Counted from the first letter of the stretch, positions 1 through 9,710 are shown. The stretch is DNA of 64,000 nt from an uncultured Muribaculaceae bacterium (GCA_910587235.1 CAJUKD010000011.1:1-64000); one strand, 5' to 3'. Numbers and translations: made by a program. The notes: generated by a model not told the origin, from the sequence alone.

Positions 1-38
1 GCACGTCCGGAAACATGCGTATAACGCGAATCCAACAA

Positions 39-79
39 AACAGGCTGCGCCGTAACTTTTAATTACAGCGCAGCCTGTT
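39..79 (-). terminator. Rho-independent terminator of the pyrH-frr unit
   Basis: A 12-bp perfect inverted repeat (39-50 with 68-79, core CAGGCTGCGC) lies just downstream of the frr stop. On the minus strand it is followed by a T-rich run. It closes the leftward frr transcript. Confidence 0.8.
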
Positions 80-104
80 GTTTGTCGTCGACGTCGAAGA
101 AGAA

Positions 105-665
105 TTACACGGTAAGGATTTCTTTTTCCTTGGCGGCGAACACTTCGTCGATTTTTTTCAGGAATTTGTCGTGGGCTTTCTGCACTTTTGCCTCAGCGTC
201 CTTTTCCACGTCTTCGGGCATTCCCTGCTTGATGGCTTTTTTCAGTCCGTCGATGGCGTCGCGGCGTGCGTTGCGCACCGACACCTTGGCTTGTTCGGCT
301 TCGCCTTTGCACTGCTTTACGAGCGCTTTGCGGCGATCCTCGGTCAGCGGCGGAATGGACAGACGGATGACTTCGCCGTTATTTTCGGGCATAATTCCCA
401 GTTCGGAGTTGATGATGGCTTTCTCGATTTCCTTGAACATGGCTTTTTCCCATGGGGTGATGACAATGGTGCGTGCGTCAGGAACGCTGACGTTAGCTAC
501 GTTGGTCAGTGGAGCCGGGCTTCCGTAGTATTCCACGCGTATGCCCTCGAGGATTTTTGCATTAGCTTTTCCTGCGCGTATGCGCGAGAGTGTTTCGTCG
601 AGGTAAGCGACGGCCATTTCCATCTTTTCTTCGGCCGGAACGAGGTAAGTGTTGACGTCGGTCAT
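105..665 (-). CDS. frr: Ribosome recycling factor
   Basis: This 186-residue protein has the usual RRF length. RRF releases the post-termination ribosome from mRNA together with EF-G, in the cytosol. Family hallmarks visible are SRIRAGKANAKIL near the N-terminus, the YYGSPAPLTNVANVSV hinge segment, and the C-terminal long helix KKAIKQGMPEDVEKDAEAKV. The reading frame stays open upstream to 809, but the start at 663-665 (MTDVNTYL) matches the family N-terminus. It lies 41 nt downstream of pyrH, the usual neighbour, and is probably co-transcribed with it. Confidence 0.97.
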   Translation of the reverse strand: MTDVNTYLVPAEEKMEMAVAYLDETLSRIRAGKANAKILEGIRVEYYGSPAPLTNVANVSVPDARTIVITPWEKAMFKEIEKAIINSELGIMPENNGEVIRLSIPPLTEDRRKALVKQCKGEAEQAKVSVRNARRDAIDGLKKAIKQGMPEDVEKDAEAKVQKAHDKFLKKIDEVFAAKEKEILTV

Positions 666-706
666 ATTCTTTAGTTTATAGTTTGATTTAGAGTTTAGGC
701 GTGTTG

Positions 707-1417
707 TCAGTAGACAACGGTTCCGATGGGTTCTCCGTCGATTACCTTTGCGAGGTTTCCGGGGGTGTCCATGTCGAATACTACAATAGGCATTCCGTTT
801 TCGCGGCATAGGGCGGTCGCTGTTGCATCCATGACTTTCAGGCCCAGGCGCAGGACGTCGTCGTAGGTGATCTGTTCGAATTTTGTCGCTGTGGGGTCTT
901 TCTCGGGGTCGGCTGTGTAGATGCCGTCGACGCGGGTGCCCTTCAGCATTATGTCGGCTTTGATTTCTACGGCGCGCAGTGCCGAGGCTGTGTCGGTGGT
1001 GAAATACGGGTTGCCGGTGCCGCCGGCTATGATGGCTATTTCACCTTTGGCAAGCGCTTCGGCGGCGCGCATAGGGCTGTAGTGCTCGCCTATTGGGAAC
1101 ATGTTGATGGATGTGAACACGTGTGCGCGCACTCCTATGGACTCCAGGGCGGAATTGAGAGCGAGGGAGTTTATGACAGTGGCAAGCATGCCCATCTGGT
1201 CGCCCTTGACGCGGTCGAAGCCTTTGGCGGCTCCCGAAAGGCCGCGGAAGATATTTCCGCCGCCGATAACGATGCCGATCTCGATTCCGCGTGCCGCGAG
1301 CTGTCTGATCTGTTCGGCGTATGAGTTAAGCCGTTCGGTATCGATTCCGTAGCCCTGATGTCCCATCAGCGATTCGCCGCTGAGTTTGAGCAGTATTCTT
1401 TTGTATTTGGGTGCCAT
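707..1417 (-). CDS. pyrH: UMP kinase
   Basis: This 236-residue hexameric-type bacterial UMP kinase converts UMP and ATP to UDP in pyrimidine nucleotide synthesis. It shows the N-terminal LLKLSGESL phosphate-binding motif, the GGGNIFRG loop and the conserved GTGNPYFTTDTAS segment of the amino-acid-kinase fold. The open frame extends to 1495, but the ATG at 1415-1417 (MAPKYKRILLKLSGE) gives the family-standard N-terminus. A good promoter lies upstream at 1465-1495. frr follows downstream, giving the pyrH-frr order common in bacteria. Confidence 0.97.
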   Translation of the reverse strand: MAPKYKRILLKLSGESLMGHQGYGIDTERLNSYAEQIRQLAARGIEIGIVIGGGNIFRGLSGAAKGFDRVKGDQMGMLATVINSLALNSALESIGVRAHVFTSINMFPIGEHYSPMRAAEALAKGEIAIIAGGTGNPYFTTDTASALRAVEIKADIMLKGTRVDGIYTADPEKDPTATKFEQITYDDVLRLGLKVMDATATALCRENGMPIVVFDMDTPGNLAKVIDGEPIGTVVY

Positions 1418-1464
1418 TCCGGTTTTTGTTTGTAGTTTCGGTTTAACAGGTATTTTTGTTTTCA

Positions 1465-1495
1465 CAAAGATAATGTTTACACGCGAATCCGCCAA
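1465..1495 (-). promoter_or_regulatory. Bacteroidota-type promoter for pyrH-frr
   Basis: On the minus strand TTG (1493-1495) is followed after 20 nt by TATCTTTG (1465-1472), matching the Bacteroidota -33/-7 consensus TTTG/TAnnTTTG. It sits about 48 nt upstream of the pyrH start. Confidence 0.7.
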
Positions 1496-1504
1496 TAAAA
1501 ATTT

Positions 1505-2839
1505 TTATCGTGGACTGCGGGTAGCTCTCAGGAAGAAAAAGAGGAAAAGGACGGCGGCGAGTATAAGGCTGACTGAAAAACTGAGCACAATGCCGTAGAT
1601 TCCCAGACCGCATGTGAAGCCGAGCAGGTAGGTGGAGGGAAGCCCGACGATTATGTAGCTTACCAAGGCAATGTAGAGCATGGGCAGCACGTGGGCTGTG
1701 CCGCGCAGAGCGTTGGCGAAGTTTATCTGTGTGGCGTCGGCTACCTGATAGAGCAGAAGCGGCATGAGCAGTCCGGCGGCCATGCTTACCACTGCCGGAT
1801 CGGAGCTGAACGCACCCATGACAGGACGCCCGAAAAAGATAAAAGTCAGGCATGACAAGGTCATGACGCATAGCAGCACGCGATAGCCGGCCCATGCCAC
1901 GCGACGCATTCCCGCACGGTCCGACAGGCCTGCGCGGTGCGATACCATTACGGCTGTGGCGGCACCGAAACTGTAGTAAACGCAGAATCCGAGTGTGCCT
2001 GTTATGACTATAATCTGGAACGCGGCCAGTTCGACTGTGCCTATCCATCCGGCCATGACAGCCGCGCCGGAGAATGCGGCGGTTTCGAAACTCATCTGCA
2101 TGGCCACGGGAAACGACGTCACTATAATCTTGCCCGTCGACGGAGCCTCGGCCTTTGCCCGTCCGCTGAAACCGGCATGGTAGCGGCGGTTGGATTTTAC
2201 GAAGAAGAACGCCGCCATGATGGCAAGCGGACAAAGGCTGCGGGCTATAAGAGTGGATATGCCGGCTCCGGTCAGTCCCATTTCAGGCGCTCCGAAGTGC
2301 CCGTAGATAAGGATGTAGTTGCCGATGATGTTCAGCACATTTGCCGACAGGATTATATAGGTCGGCAGGCGGGTGTTGCCGACGGCGTAGCTCCATTGGG
2401 CGAATACGTTGAAAAGCGATGCGGGCAGCAGTCCGGCAAGGTAGATCAGGTAATATGGTCTGATAATTGACAGCAGGTGCTGCGGCTGTCCGAGGCGGTC
2501 GATGTAGAAATAGAGCACGCCCATCACCGACATGATGATGAGCGTGAAAATGATGTTGATCCTGAGTCCGCGGCGTAGGGTGCGGCCTATGCCATCGTTC
2601 TCGCCGCGGGCATACATAGCGCCGATAAGCGGCGTCAGGCCGTATGTGAAGCCCATTATGCAAAGCAGGGCCACATTGAAAACATTGTTGACGAAAGCCG
2701 CCGATGCGAGAGCTTCGGTCGAGTAGCGGCCGACCATTATGTTGTCGGCAAAACCTACGACTATGTTGCCCAGCTGTCCGGCAAGTATGGGCAGGGCCAG
2801 GCGGAATATGGAGCGGTACAGGCGGCTGTCGGCAGGCAT
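1505..2839 (-). CDS. MATE-family multidrug/metabolite efflux transporter
   Basis: This 444-residue polytopic inner-membrane protein has about twelve hydrophobic segments. The MATE N-terminal signature is seen in LALPILAGQLGNIVVGFADNIMVGR, and a second MatE repeat starts near residue 240 (SFPVAMQMSFETAAFSG). MATE proteins exchange cationic drugs or metabolites for Na+ or H+; the substrate cannot be read here. The ATG overlaps the TGA of the upstream Bax-inhibitor-like gene (TGATG), so translational coupling is likely. I chose this ATG over the adjacent TTG. Confidence 0.9.
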   Translation of the reverse strand: MPADSRLYRSIFRLALPILAGQLGNIVVGFADNIMVGRYSTEALASAAFVNNVFNVALLCIMGFTYGLTPLIGAMYARGENDGIGRTLRRGLRINIIFTLIIMSVMGVLYFYIDRLGQPQHLLSIIRPYYLIYLAGLLPASLFNVFAQWSYAVGNTRLPTYIILSANVLNIIGNYILIYGHFGAPEMGLTGAGISTLIARSLCPLAIMAAFFFVKSNRRYHAGFSGRAKAEAPSTGKIIVTSFPVAMQMSFETAAFSGAAVMAGWIGTVELAAFQIIVITGTLGFCVYYSFGAATAVMVSHRAGLSDRAGMRRVAWAGYRVLLCVMTLSCLTFIFFGRPVMGAFSSDPAVVSMAAGLLMPLLLYQVADATQINFANALRGTAHVLPMLYIALVSYIIVGLPSTYLLGFTCGLGIYGIVLSFSVSLILAAVLFLFFFLRATRSPR

Positions 2840-3549
2840 CAATCTCTTGAGTTACCGAAGAAACGGAGCAGATATAGGAAAAGGTTGATGAAATCGAGGT
2901 AGAGCGACAGCGCGCCCAGAGTGGCGAGGCGTCCCAGATGTTCGCCGGGCATCTCCATGGCCATGCGTTTGATCTGCTGGGTGTCCCATGCGGTCAGGCC
3001 GACGAATATGATTACGCCTGCGATGGAGATGATCCAGTCGAGGGTTGAGCTGTGCATGAAGATGTTGACCAGCGAGGCGATGATCAGTCCGATAAGAGCC
3101 ATGAACAGGAACGATCCCCAGCGGCTCAGATCGTTAGGCGTGAAGTAGCCATAGACGCTCATTGCGCCGAATGTACCGGCGGTGATGAAAAATGTCTTGG
3201 CTATAGAGCCGGGGCTGTAGGCCAGGAAAATGGTGCATAGCATGGCGCCGTTGACAGCGGCGAAGAGGTAGAAGAGCGCCGTGGCTACGGCCGAACTCAT
3301 GCGGTTGATGGCACCGCTGATCCCGAATACGAGTGCGAATTCAGCGATTACGAGCGCCCACATGAACCATCTGTTGTTGAACAGGAATGTCAGGTAGCCG
3401 GTGCTGGAGGCACAGAACAGGGATACCAGTGCGGTCACTATAAGACCGAGCGTCATCTTGACGTAGACACGCTTCATGGTGCCGGCGACGGTACGCTGCA
3501 GGGCTACTGTGTCGTAGCCGTTGTTGTAGTTCTGATTGTTGTTGAACAT
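2839..3549 (-). CDS. Bax inhibitor-1/YccA family membrane protein
   Basis: This 236-residue protein has an Asn/Tyr-rich cytoplasmic N-terminus and about seven transmembrane helices. It ends with the BI-1 family segment VGLTAWDTQQIKRMA, containing the conserved Asp, and LYLDFINLFLYLLRFFG. Family members (YccA, YetJ, TMBIM) are linked to Ca2+ leak or FtsH modulation; the bacterial function here is unproven. It starts 40 nt downstream of the argS stop and overlaps the MATE gene, so these genes probably share a transcript. Confidence 0.9.
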   Translation of the reverse strand: MFNNNQNYNNGYDTVALQRTVAGTMKRVYVKMTLGLIVTALVSLFCASSTGYLTFLFNNRWFMWALVIAEFALVFGISGAINRMSSAVATALFYLFAAVNGAMLCTIFLAYSPGSIAKTFFITAGTFGAMSVYGYFTPNDLSRWGSFLFMALIGLIIASLVNIFMHSSTLDWIISIAGVIIFVGLTAWDTQQIKRMAMEMPGEHLGRLATLGALSLYLDFINLFLYLLRFFGNSRD

Positions 3550-3589
3550 TGTTGTCTGTCTTTAAAAAATTATAGATTGTCAATTGTAA

Positions 3590-5377
3590 TCACATGCGCT
3601 CGGGCACACGGATACCGAGCAGAGCCATGCCCGAGCGGATCACTCGTGCGGTGGCGTCGCTGAGAGCCAGACGCAGGGAACAGATGGCGGCATCTTCCTC
3701 ACGAAGGATCGAGCAGTCGTGATAGAACTGGTTGTATTGTTTTACAAGCTCGTAGACGTAGTTGGCTATCAGGGCGGGCGAATAGCTGCGTCCGGCCTCG
3801 GCCACGACTGCGGGATAGTCGCCAAGACGCTGTATAAGGGCGATTTCCTTTTCGTTGGGAGTTACGTTCATGTAATCGGCATGCTTGAATCCGGCCTCTT
3901 CGGCGCGACGGAGTACAGAACGGATGCGTGCGTAGGTGTACTGTATGAAAGGACCTGTGTTGCCGTTGAAATCGATCGATTCCTTGGGGTTGAACGTCAT
4001 GTTCTTGCGCGGGTCGACTTTAAGCAGGAAGTATTTCAGCGCGCCCATACCTACCGTTTCAGCAATATCGGCGATTTCTGCATCGCTGAGTCCGTCGAGT
4101 TTGCCGAGCTGCTGCGATACTTCGCGGGCAGTGTCGACCATTTCGGCCATCAGGTCGTCGGCGTCGACCACTGTCCCTTCGCGGCTTTTCATTTTGCCTT
4201 CGGGTAGTTCTACCATGCCGTAGCTGAAGTGTACCAGGTCTTTGCCCCAGCTGAACCCCAGACGGTCAAGCAGTAGAGAGAGTACCTGGAAATGATAGTT
4301 CTGCTCGTTGCCTACGACATATATCATTTTGTCGATCGGGTAGTCGCGGAAGCGGAGTTTCGCCGTGCCTATGTCCTGAGTCATGTAGACCGAGGTGCCG
4401 TCGCTGCGCAGCAGCAGCTTGTGGTCGAGTCCGTCGGCTGTAAGGTCAGCCCATACCGAACCGTCCTCGCGGCGGTAAAGAACTCCTTTATCCAATCCTT
4501 CAAGTACTTTTTCTTTTCCTTCGAGGTAGGTTTCCGATTCATAATATATTTTGTCGAAATCCACACCCATGCGGCGGTATGTGGCGTCGAAACCGTCGTA
4601 AACCCATGTGTTCATCTCCTGCCAGAGGGCGCGTATTTCAGGGTCGCGCGCTTCCCAGCGGCGCAGCATCTCGCGGGCTTCGGCCATAAGTGTGGATGCG
4701 GCTTCGGCCTCTTCGTCGCTCATGCCGCGGGCTTTCAGTTCGGCAAGTTCGGCTTTGTAGTGCTTGTCGAAAGCGACATAGCAGTCGCCCACCAGATGGT
4801 CGCCTTTGACGCCTGCGTCGGCAGGCTTGCGGCCGTCGAACCACTTCTGCCATGCGAGCATGGACTTGCAGATGTGTATGCCGCGGTCGTTGACTATGTT
4901 GGTCTTTACCACGCGGTTGCCGCATGCTTTGAGAATCTGCGAGAGGCTGTAGCCCAGCAGGATGTTGCGCAGATGACCGAGGTGAAGGGGTTTGTTGGTG
5001 TTCGGCGACGAATATTCCACCATTACCAGAGGGCTGTCGGCCGTCGCGGCTATGGTGCCGTAGTTCTCGTCGGATTCGATGCCTGCGAGTACGGAGTTCC
5101 AGTATGTGGGTGTGATGACAAGGTTTAGGAAGCCTTTCACCACATTGAAGCGTTCCACGGCAGCTTCGTTTTCCACCAGCCATCGGCCGATTTCCTCACC
5201 TGTGGCTTCGGGGCTTTTGCGGGCGGCTTTTACCCAGGGAAATACAACTACGGTAAGATTGCCTTCAAATTCTTTGCGAGTTGCCTGCGGAACGATTGCC
5301 GCGGGGTCGGTATCAACGTCGTAAAGAGCTTTTACCGCCTTGGATACTGATTCCGATATGATTTTATCGAGTGACAT
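3590..5377 (-). CDS. argS: Arginyl-tRNA synthetase
   Basis: This 595-residue class I aminoacyl-tRNA synthetase charges tRNA-Arg. It has the N-terminal Add-1 domain (residues 1-100), the HIGH-type motif HLGH at 132-135 within SSPNTNKPLHLGHLRN, and a KMSKS-like loop (KMKSREGTVV). The C-terminal DALR anticodon-binding domain ends in RVIRSGMALLGIRVPERM. Length and order are standard. The gene lies 45 nt downstream of the mannose-1-phosphate guanylyltransferase gene and is probably in the same leftward transcript. Confidence 0.97.
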   Translation of the reverse strand: MSLDKIISESVSKAVKALYDVDTDPAAIVPQATRKEFEGNLTVVVFPWVKAARKSPEATGEEIGRWLVENEAAVERFNVVKGFLNLVITPTYWNSVLAGIESDENYGTIAATADSPLVMVEYSSPNTNKPLHLGHLRNILLGYSLSQILKACGNRVVKTNIVNDRGIHICKSMLAWQKWFDGRKPADAGVKGDHLVGDCYVAFDKHYKAELAELKARGMSDEEAEAASTLMAEAREMLRRWEARDPEIRALWQEMNTWVYDGFDATYRRMGVDFDKIYYESETYLEGKEKVLEGLDKGVLYRREDGSVWADLTADGLDHKLLLRSDGTSVYMTQDIGTAKLRFRDYPIDKMIYVVGNEQNYHFQVLSLLLDRLGFSWGKDLVHFSYGMVELPEGKMKSREGTVVDADDLMAEMVDTAREVSQQLGKLDGLSDAEIADIAETVGMGALKYFLLKVDPRKNMTFNPKESIDFNGNTGPFIQYTYARIRSVLRRAEEAGFKHADYMNVTPNEKEIALIQRLGDYPAVVAEAGRSYSPALIANYVYELVKQYNQFYHDCSILREEDAAICSLRLALSDATARVIRSGMALLGIRVPERM

Positions 5378-5422
5378 AATTAATATCTGAGTTGTAAACT
5401 TTTAACTTTATACTGTAAACGT

Positions 5423-6514
5423 TTATTCGTATTTGTCGCCGAATTTCACTTTTGCGTCGGTGACCATGCGTTTTATTTCCTGTTCGCGTTCTTTCGGACA
5501 GATGAGCAACACGCCGTCGGCGTCGGCGACGATGTAGTCTTTCAGCCCGTCCACTACGATAAGTTTTTCGCCCCGTATAGCGAAAATATTGCCGGTGGAA
5601 TTGTATGTAAGCACCGAGCAGTTCTGCGTGACGTTTGAGTCGCGGTTTTTTGGCGACATGTCGTAGAGGGCGCTCCATGTGCCGAGGTCGTTCCATCCGA
5701 AGTTTACGGTTTCGACATAGACATTGGATGCGCGTTCCATCACGGCGTAGTCTATCGATATGCTTACGCATCCCGGGAAAGCCCGGTCTATGAATTCCGT
5801 TTCGGCGGCGTGGTCGGCGAATGTGCCTTCGGGGGCGGAGTCGAAAACGGCCGCGATGTCAGGCACATGGTTGCGTATGGCTTCGCGTATGGCTTTCACG
5901 CTCCACAGAAATATTCCTGAATTCCAGAAAAATTCACCTGAACGGACAAATACTTTTGCCAGTTCGATGTCGGGTTTTTCCGTGAATGTCTTCACTTTGC
6001 AGATTCCTCCGTCTATGGCATCGTCGACCTGTATATATCCGTAACCGGTTTCGGGGTGTGTCGGTTCGATTCCGAGTGTAAGAAGCGCGTCGTGGCTTTC
6101 GACGAATTCAAAACCGGTGCAGACACTGGATTCGAAATCGTTCTCGCGGGTTATTACATGGTCGCTGGGGCTTACTATTAACGAAGCTTCCGGGTCGCGT
6201 GCGGCGATGTGCCATGCGGCCCAGGCTATACATGGAGCCGTGTTGCGGCGTGCCGGTTCAAGCAGGATCTGATTTTCGGTGATCTCAGGCAATTGCTCGC
6301 GGACAAGGTCGGCATAGCGTCTGTTTGTCACCACAAGGATGTTTTCTTTTGGGACTACCGTGCTGATACGTTCGAAGCTCATCTGGAGAAGTGTACGCCC
6401 TGTGCCCAGAAAGTCGATGAATTGTTTGGGGAGGCGTGCGCGGCTGTAAGGCCAGAAGCGACTTCCAATGCCGCCGCACATGATTACGCAATAACGGTGT
6501 CTGTTCTTGTGCAT
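5423..6514 (-). CDS. manC: Mannose-1-phosphate guanylyltransferase
   Basis: This 363-residue nucleotidyltransferase forms GDP-mannose from mannose-1-phosphate and GTP, feeding fucose, capsule or glycan synthesis. The N-terminal GGIGSRFWPYSR...PKQF signature (about residues 14-33) is intact, as are the SPSDHVI and FTEKPD motifs. It lacks the C-terminal cupin isomerase domain of bifunctional ManC/AlgA proteins, so it should be monofunctional. No convincing TAnnTTTG element was found upstream. The gene symbol is by function, not by close homology. Confidence 0.92.
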   Translation of the reverse strand: MHKNRHRYCVIMCGGIGSRFWPYSRARLPKQFIDFLGTGRTLLQMSFERISTVVPKENILVVTNRRYADLVREQLPEITENQILLEPARRNTAPCIAWAAWHIAARDPEASLIVSPSDHVITRENDFESSVCTGFEFVESHDALLTLGIEPTHPETGYGYIQVDDAIDGGICKVKTFTEKPDIELAKVFVRSGEFFWNSGIFLWSVKAIREAIRNHVPDIAAVFDSAPEGTFADHAAETEFIDRAFPGCVSISIDYAVMERASNVYVETVNFGWNDLGTWSALYDMSPKNRDSNVTQNCSVLTYNSTGNIFAIRGEKLIVVDGLKDYIVADADGVLLICPKEREQEIKRMVTDAKVKFGDKYE

Positions 6515-6669
6515 TGTGAAAACATTATGTTTTTATGCGTATGTACGCATGTGTTCGTAAGTTTTGGGATGCTAAATTAACAAAAAAGCTTTACCTTGCC
6601 AAATCCGTGGCGTCCGATTGTTCTGATAGGACAGTTTAAATGTCTAAAAGTTTAATGTTTATGAAAAAA

Positions 6670-6709
6670 ACGGATCTTCTCCGGACGTGTGTGTCGGGCG
6701 AAGATCCGT
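6670..6709 (-). terminator. Terminator downstream of korAB
   Basis: The inverted repeat ACGGATCTTC / GAAGATCCGT (6670-6679 with 6700-6709) is followed on the minus strand by a run of Ts (6664-6670). It is placed 23 nt after the korB stop. Confidence 0.8.
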
Positions 6710-6731
6710 CTATCCGGAATGCGTGTTCGTT

Positions 6732-7766
6732 TTACTCGCTGTGGCCGACCTGCCAGGTGTCGCCCGAGAGTATCATCTCGCGCAGTGAGTTGAATCCTTT
6801 GGATGCACGCACGGATGCGACTTGCTCGTCGAGGCAGCGGTTATAGACCGGTGCCTCGACATCGCGGATCACGCCGATGGCAAGGGGCAGTTCTCCAAGG
6901 CCGTCCATCATCGCAAGTTGCTGGTGCAGGAAGTTTGACGCTGTGTGTGCGTCGTGAACCAGAATGTCGTCAAGTGTATATCCGTTCTCTCCGACGGTTA
7001 CTGCTCTCAGAAGGAAACCGTCGCGCACGAGTCCGCGTTCGTTGTTGGCTCCGAAGAGCATTTTCTCGCCATGGCGCAGGTGGATCGTACGTTCTTCCCG
7101 TACTTCGCGGTCTGTGATGCGGTTGTGTATCCCGTTGTTGAATATCACACAGTTCTGAAGTATTTCCACGACAGAGGTGCCTTCGTGACGCGCGGCGGCA
7201 GTCATGACTTCCTGGGATGTTGCCAGGTCTACGTCGATGGAGCGGGCGAAGAAGTTACCGCGTGCACCGAACACCAGTTCTGCCGGTATGAAAGGATCTT
7301 CAACAGTGCCGTAAGGGCTTGATTTGGATACGAATCCGCGGTCGCTGGTGGGTGAATACTGTCCTTTTGTGAGTCCGTAGATTTTATTGTTGAACAGGAT
7401 TATGTTTATGTCGATGTTTCTGCGTACGGCATGGATGAAGTGATTGCCGCCAATGGCAAGGCCGTCGCCGTCGCCTGAAATCTGCCATACGGTCATTTCC
7501 GGGTTGGCGATCTTGAAACCTGTGGCTATGGCTGCCGCGCGTCCGTGGATCGTGTGGAAGCCGTATGTATCCATGTAGTAAGGCAGACGTGAGCTACATC
7601 CTATGCCGGAAATGACGGCTGTGCGGTGAGGTGGCACTCCGAGTGCCGCCATTGCCTTGTTGAGGGTGTTTAGGATGGCGTGGTCGCCGCATCCGGCACA
7701 CCAGCGTGCGGGTTGCCGATTGCGAAAATCCGCGGGACTATACTGGGGGCTGTTGTTGTCTTCCAT
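6732..7766 (-). CDS. korB: 2-oxoacid:ferredoxin oxidoreductase, beta subunit
   Basis: This 344-residue thiamine-diphosphate-binding subunit works with the adjacent alpha subunit to oxidatively decarboxylate a 2-oxoacid, probably 2-oxoglutarate, to the acyl-CoA using ferredoxin. It has WCAGCG at residues 22-27. The ThDP/Mg motif is seen as GDGDGLAIGGNHFIHA...RN, followed by NNKIYGLTKGQYSPTS, typical of KorB/PorB. Only 3 nt separate it from korA. In Bacteroidales this pair supplies reductive or oxidative TCA reactions under anaerobiosis (established for the family). The substrate assignment is inference. Confidence 0.92.
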   Translation of the reverse strand: MEDNNSPQYSPADFRNRQPARWCAGCGDHAILNTLNKAMAALGVPPHRTAVISGIGCSSRLPYYMDTYGFHTIHGRAAAIATGFKIANPEMTVWQISGDGDGLAIGGNHFIHAVRRNIDINIILFNNKIYGLTKGQYSPTSDRGFVSKSSPYGTVEDPFIPAELVFGARGNFFARSIDVDLATSQEVMTAAARHEGTSVVEILQNCVIFNNGIHNRITDREVREERTIHLRHGEKMLFGANNERGLVRDGFLLRAVTVGENGYTLDDILVHDAHTASNFLHQQLAMMDGLGELPLAIGVIRDVEAPVYNRCLDEQVASVRASKGFNSLREMILSGDTWQVGHSE

Positions 7767-7769
7767 TGC

Positions 7770-9608
7770 TTAATCCATGAATTTGATAAGTTGTTCCTTT
7801 ATTTCGCCTACTGAGAAAGGCTGGCCTTGTATCTTGTTGATACGGCGGAAATTTATATCCGGGAATTTTGCCTGAAGGTAGTCGGCGAACATGCCTGTGT
7901 TCAGTTCGGCTACGACCACGCGGCGGTAGCGGCGCAGCACCTCGGCCGTGTTTGCAGGCAGAGGCCTGATGTAGCGGAAATGTGCCAGAGCGACGCGGCA
8001 GTGGTCGGCGCAAAGTTCGTCGGTGGCCGACATCAGATGCCCGAACGTTCCGCCCCAGCCTATCAGCAGGGTATCGGCTCTATGGTCGCCTTTTACTTCG
8101 AGAGGCGGAATGTCGTCGGCAATGCGTTCGACTTTTTCCTGACGAAGGCGCACCATGGTTTCGTGGTTGGCGGGATCGGTAGATATCGCGCCCGTTGCAG
8201 GATTTTTTTCAAGACCTCCGAGGCGGTGTGTCAGTCCTTCGGTGCCGGGGATAGCCCAGTAGCGCGCGCCGTTGCCGCTGCGCAGGTAGGGTGTCCAGTC
8301 CCGGCGTTTTTCTTCGGGAACATAGGGAGTGCGGATGGCGGGATAGTCGCCGTCGTCGGGGATTCGCCATGCCGATGAACCGTTTCCAATGAATGCGTCG
8401 CTCAGAAGTATGACGGGGGTCATGTGTTCTACTGCGATTCGGCAAGCCTCGAAAGCCATGTCGAAACAGTCGGTCGGAGATGCGGGTGCGACTATGGGTA
8501 CCGGAGATTCTCCGTTGCGGCCGTAAAGAGCCTGAAGCAGGTCGGTCTGTTCTGTCTTGGTCGGGAGGCCGGTGGACGGTCCTCCGCGCTGTACGTCGAT
8601 TACAACCAACGGAAGCTCGGCGATTACGGCCAGACCGATGCCTTCGCTTTTAAGTGCCAGTCCGGGACCTGAAGTTGAGGTCACGGCAAGATTGCCGGCG
8701 AAAGAGGCGCCTATGGCCGAGCATACGCCGGCGATTTCGTCTTCCATCTGTACGGCTTTCACCCCGAGATCCTTGCGCTTGGCAAGTTCGTGAAGAATAT
8801 CGGTGGCCGGAGTGATGGGGTATGATCCTAAAAACAGCGGACGTCCGCATTTTTCAGAGGCCATTATAAGCCCCCATGCTGTGGCTGTGTTGCCGTTTAT
8901 GTCGGTGTATGTGCCGGGGCGCGGGTCGGCTGTTTCGACACGGTATGTCGAAACGGAGGCATGAATGTTGGAGCCGTAGTTGAAACCTGCACGCAGGACT
9001 GTGGCATTGGCCTCGAACACTGCGGGTTTCTTTCCGAATTTTTTGCGCAGATGATGAACTGCGCTTTCAAGCGGGCGGTCAAACAGCCAGCATATAAGGC
9101 CTAATGCAAATATATTGCGGCATTTGAGCACACTCTTGTTGTCGAGTCCCGATTCGGCCAGTGCGGCACGGGTCATGGTGGTGACCGGCACTTCGACAAT
9201 CTGAGCTTTTATACCCAGTTCTTCGAATGGCTTGTCGGTGGCGTAGAGGGCTTTGCGAAGATCGGACTCGCGGAAGGAGTCGATGTCGACGATTATTACG
9301 CCGCCGGGTTTTAGGAAGCGATGGTTCTGCTTGAGGGCGGCGGCATTCATCGCCACAAGCACATCGCAGCTGTCGCCGGGTGTGTGTACGCCGTTGCCTA
9401 CACTGACCTGAAAGCCCGATACACCGCTGAGTGAGCCTTGTGGGGCACGGATTTCTGCAGGATAGTCGGGGAAGGTGCATACCTGATTGCCAAGACCTGC
9501 GGAAACATTGGTGAAGATGTTTCCCGCAAGCTGCATGCCGTCGCCGGAGTCACCGGAGAAACGGACGACGACTTTGTCGAGGACTTTAACGTTTGTCTTC
9601 TCTAACAT
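7770..9608 (-). CDS. korA: 2-oxoacid:ferredoxin oxidoreductase, fused gamma/alpha subunit
   Basis: This 612-residue protein is a fusion. An N-terminal gamma-type domain (about 1-185; VRFSGDSGDGMQLAGN) is followed by the alpha pyrimidine-binding domain (SYPITPATDILHELAK, TSTSGPGLALKSEGIGLAV) and a C-terminal transketolase-like domain (LNTGMFADYLQAKFP). This KorA architecture is usual in Bacteroidota. Its start lies 3 nt plus one gene upstream of korB, forming a two-gene operon with a -7 element about 95 nt upstream and a terminator after korB. Confidence 0.93.
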   Translation of the reverse strand: MLEKTNVKVLDKVVVRFSGDSGDGMQLAGNIFTNVSAGLGNQVCTFPDYPAEIRAPQGSLSGVSGFQVSVGNGVHTPGDSCDVLVAMNAAALKQNHRFLKPGGVIIVDIDSFRESDLRKALYATDKPFEELGIKAQIVEVPVTTMTRAALAESGLDNKSVLKCRNIFALGLICWLFDRPLESAVHHLRKKFGKKPAVFEANATVLRAGFNYGSNIHASVSTYRVETADPRPGTYTDINGNTATAWGLIMASEKCGRPLFLGSYPITPATDILHELAKRKDLGVKAVQMEDEIAGVCSAIGASFAGNLAVTSTSGPGLALKSEGIGLAVIAELPLVVIDVQRGGPSTGLPTKTEQTDLLQALYGRNGESPVPIVAPASPTDCFDMAFEACRIAVEHMTPVILLSDAFIGNGSSAWRIPDDGDYPAIRTPYVPEEKRRDWTPYLRSGNGARYWAIPGTEGLTHRLGGLEKNPATGAISTDPANHETMVRLRQEKVERIADDIPPLEVKGDHRADTLLIGWGGTFGHLMSATDELCADHCRVALAHFRYIRPLPANTAEVLRRYRRVVVAELNTGMFADYLQAKFPDINFRRINKIQGQPFSVGEIKEQLIKFMD

Positions 9609-9702
9609 GGATACTGGGTATTATGGTGGAGCTGAGTATTCAGTTTTGCTATTAGTCTAAGGTTGTGCCGGCCGAGGCTTGTTGTGCCGTCGGAAGACCT
9701 TA

Positions 9703-9710
9703 CAAACTTA
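9703..9710 (-). promoter_or_regulatory. Putative -7 element for korAB
   Basis: TAAGTTTG on the minus strand fits TAnnTTTG. No clear -33 TTTG is seen at the expected spacing, so support is partial. It would give a leader of roughly 90 nt. Confidence 0.45.

Noticed and set aside
4292..5128. 278-codon plus-strand frame over argS
   Set aside because: argS is unambiguous; the overlapping frame is a shadow.
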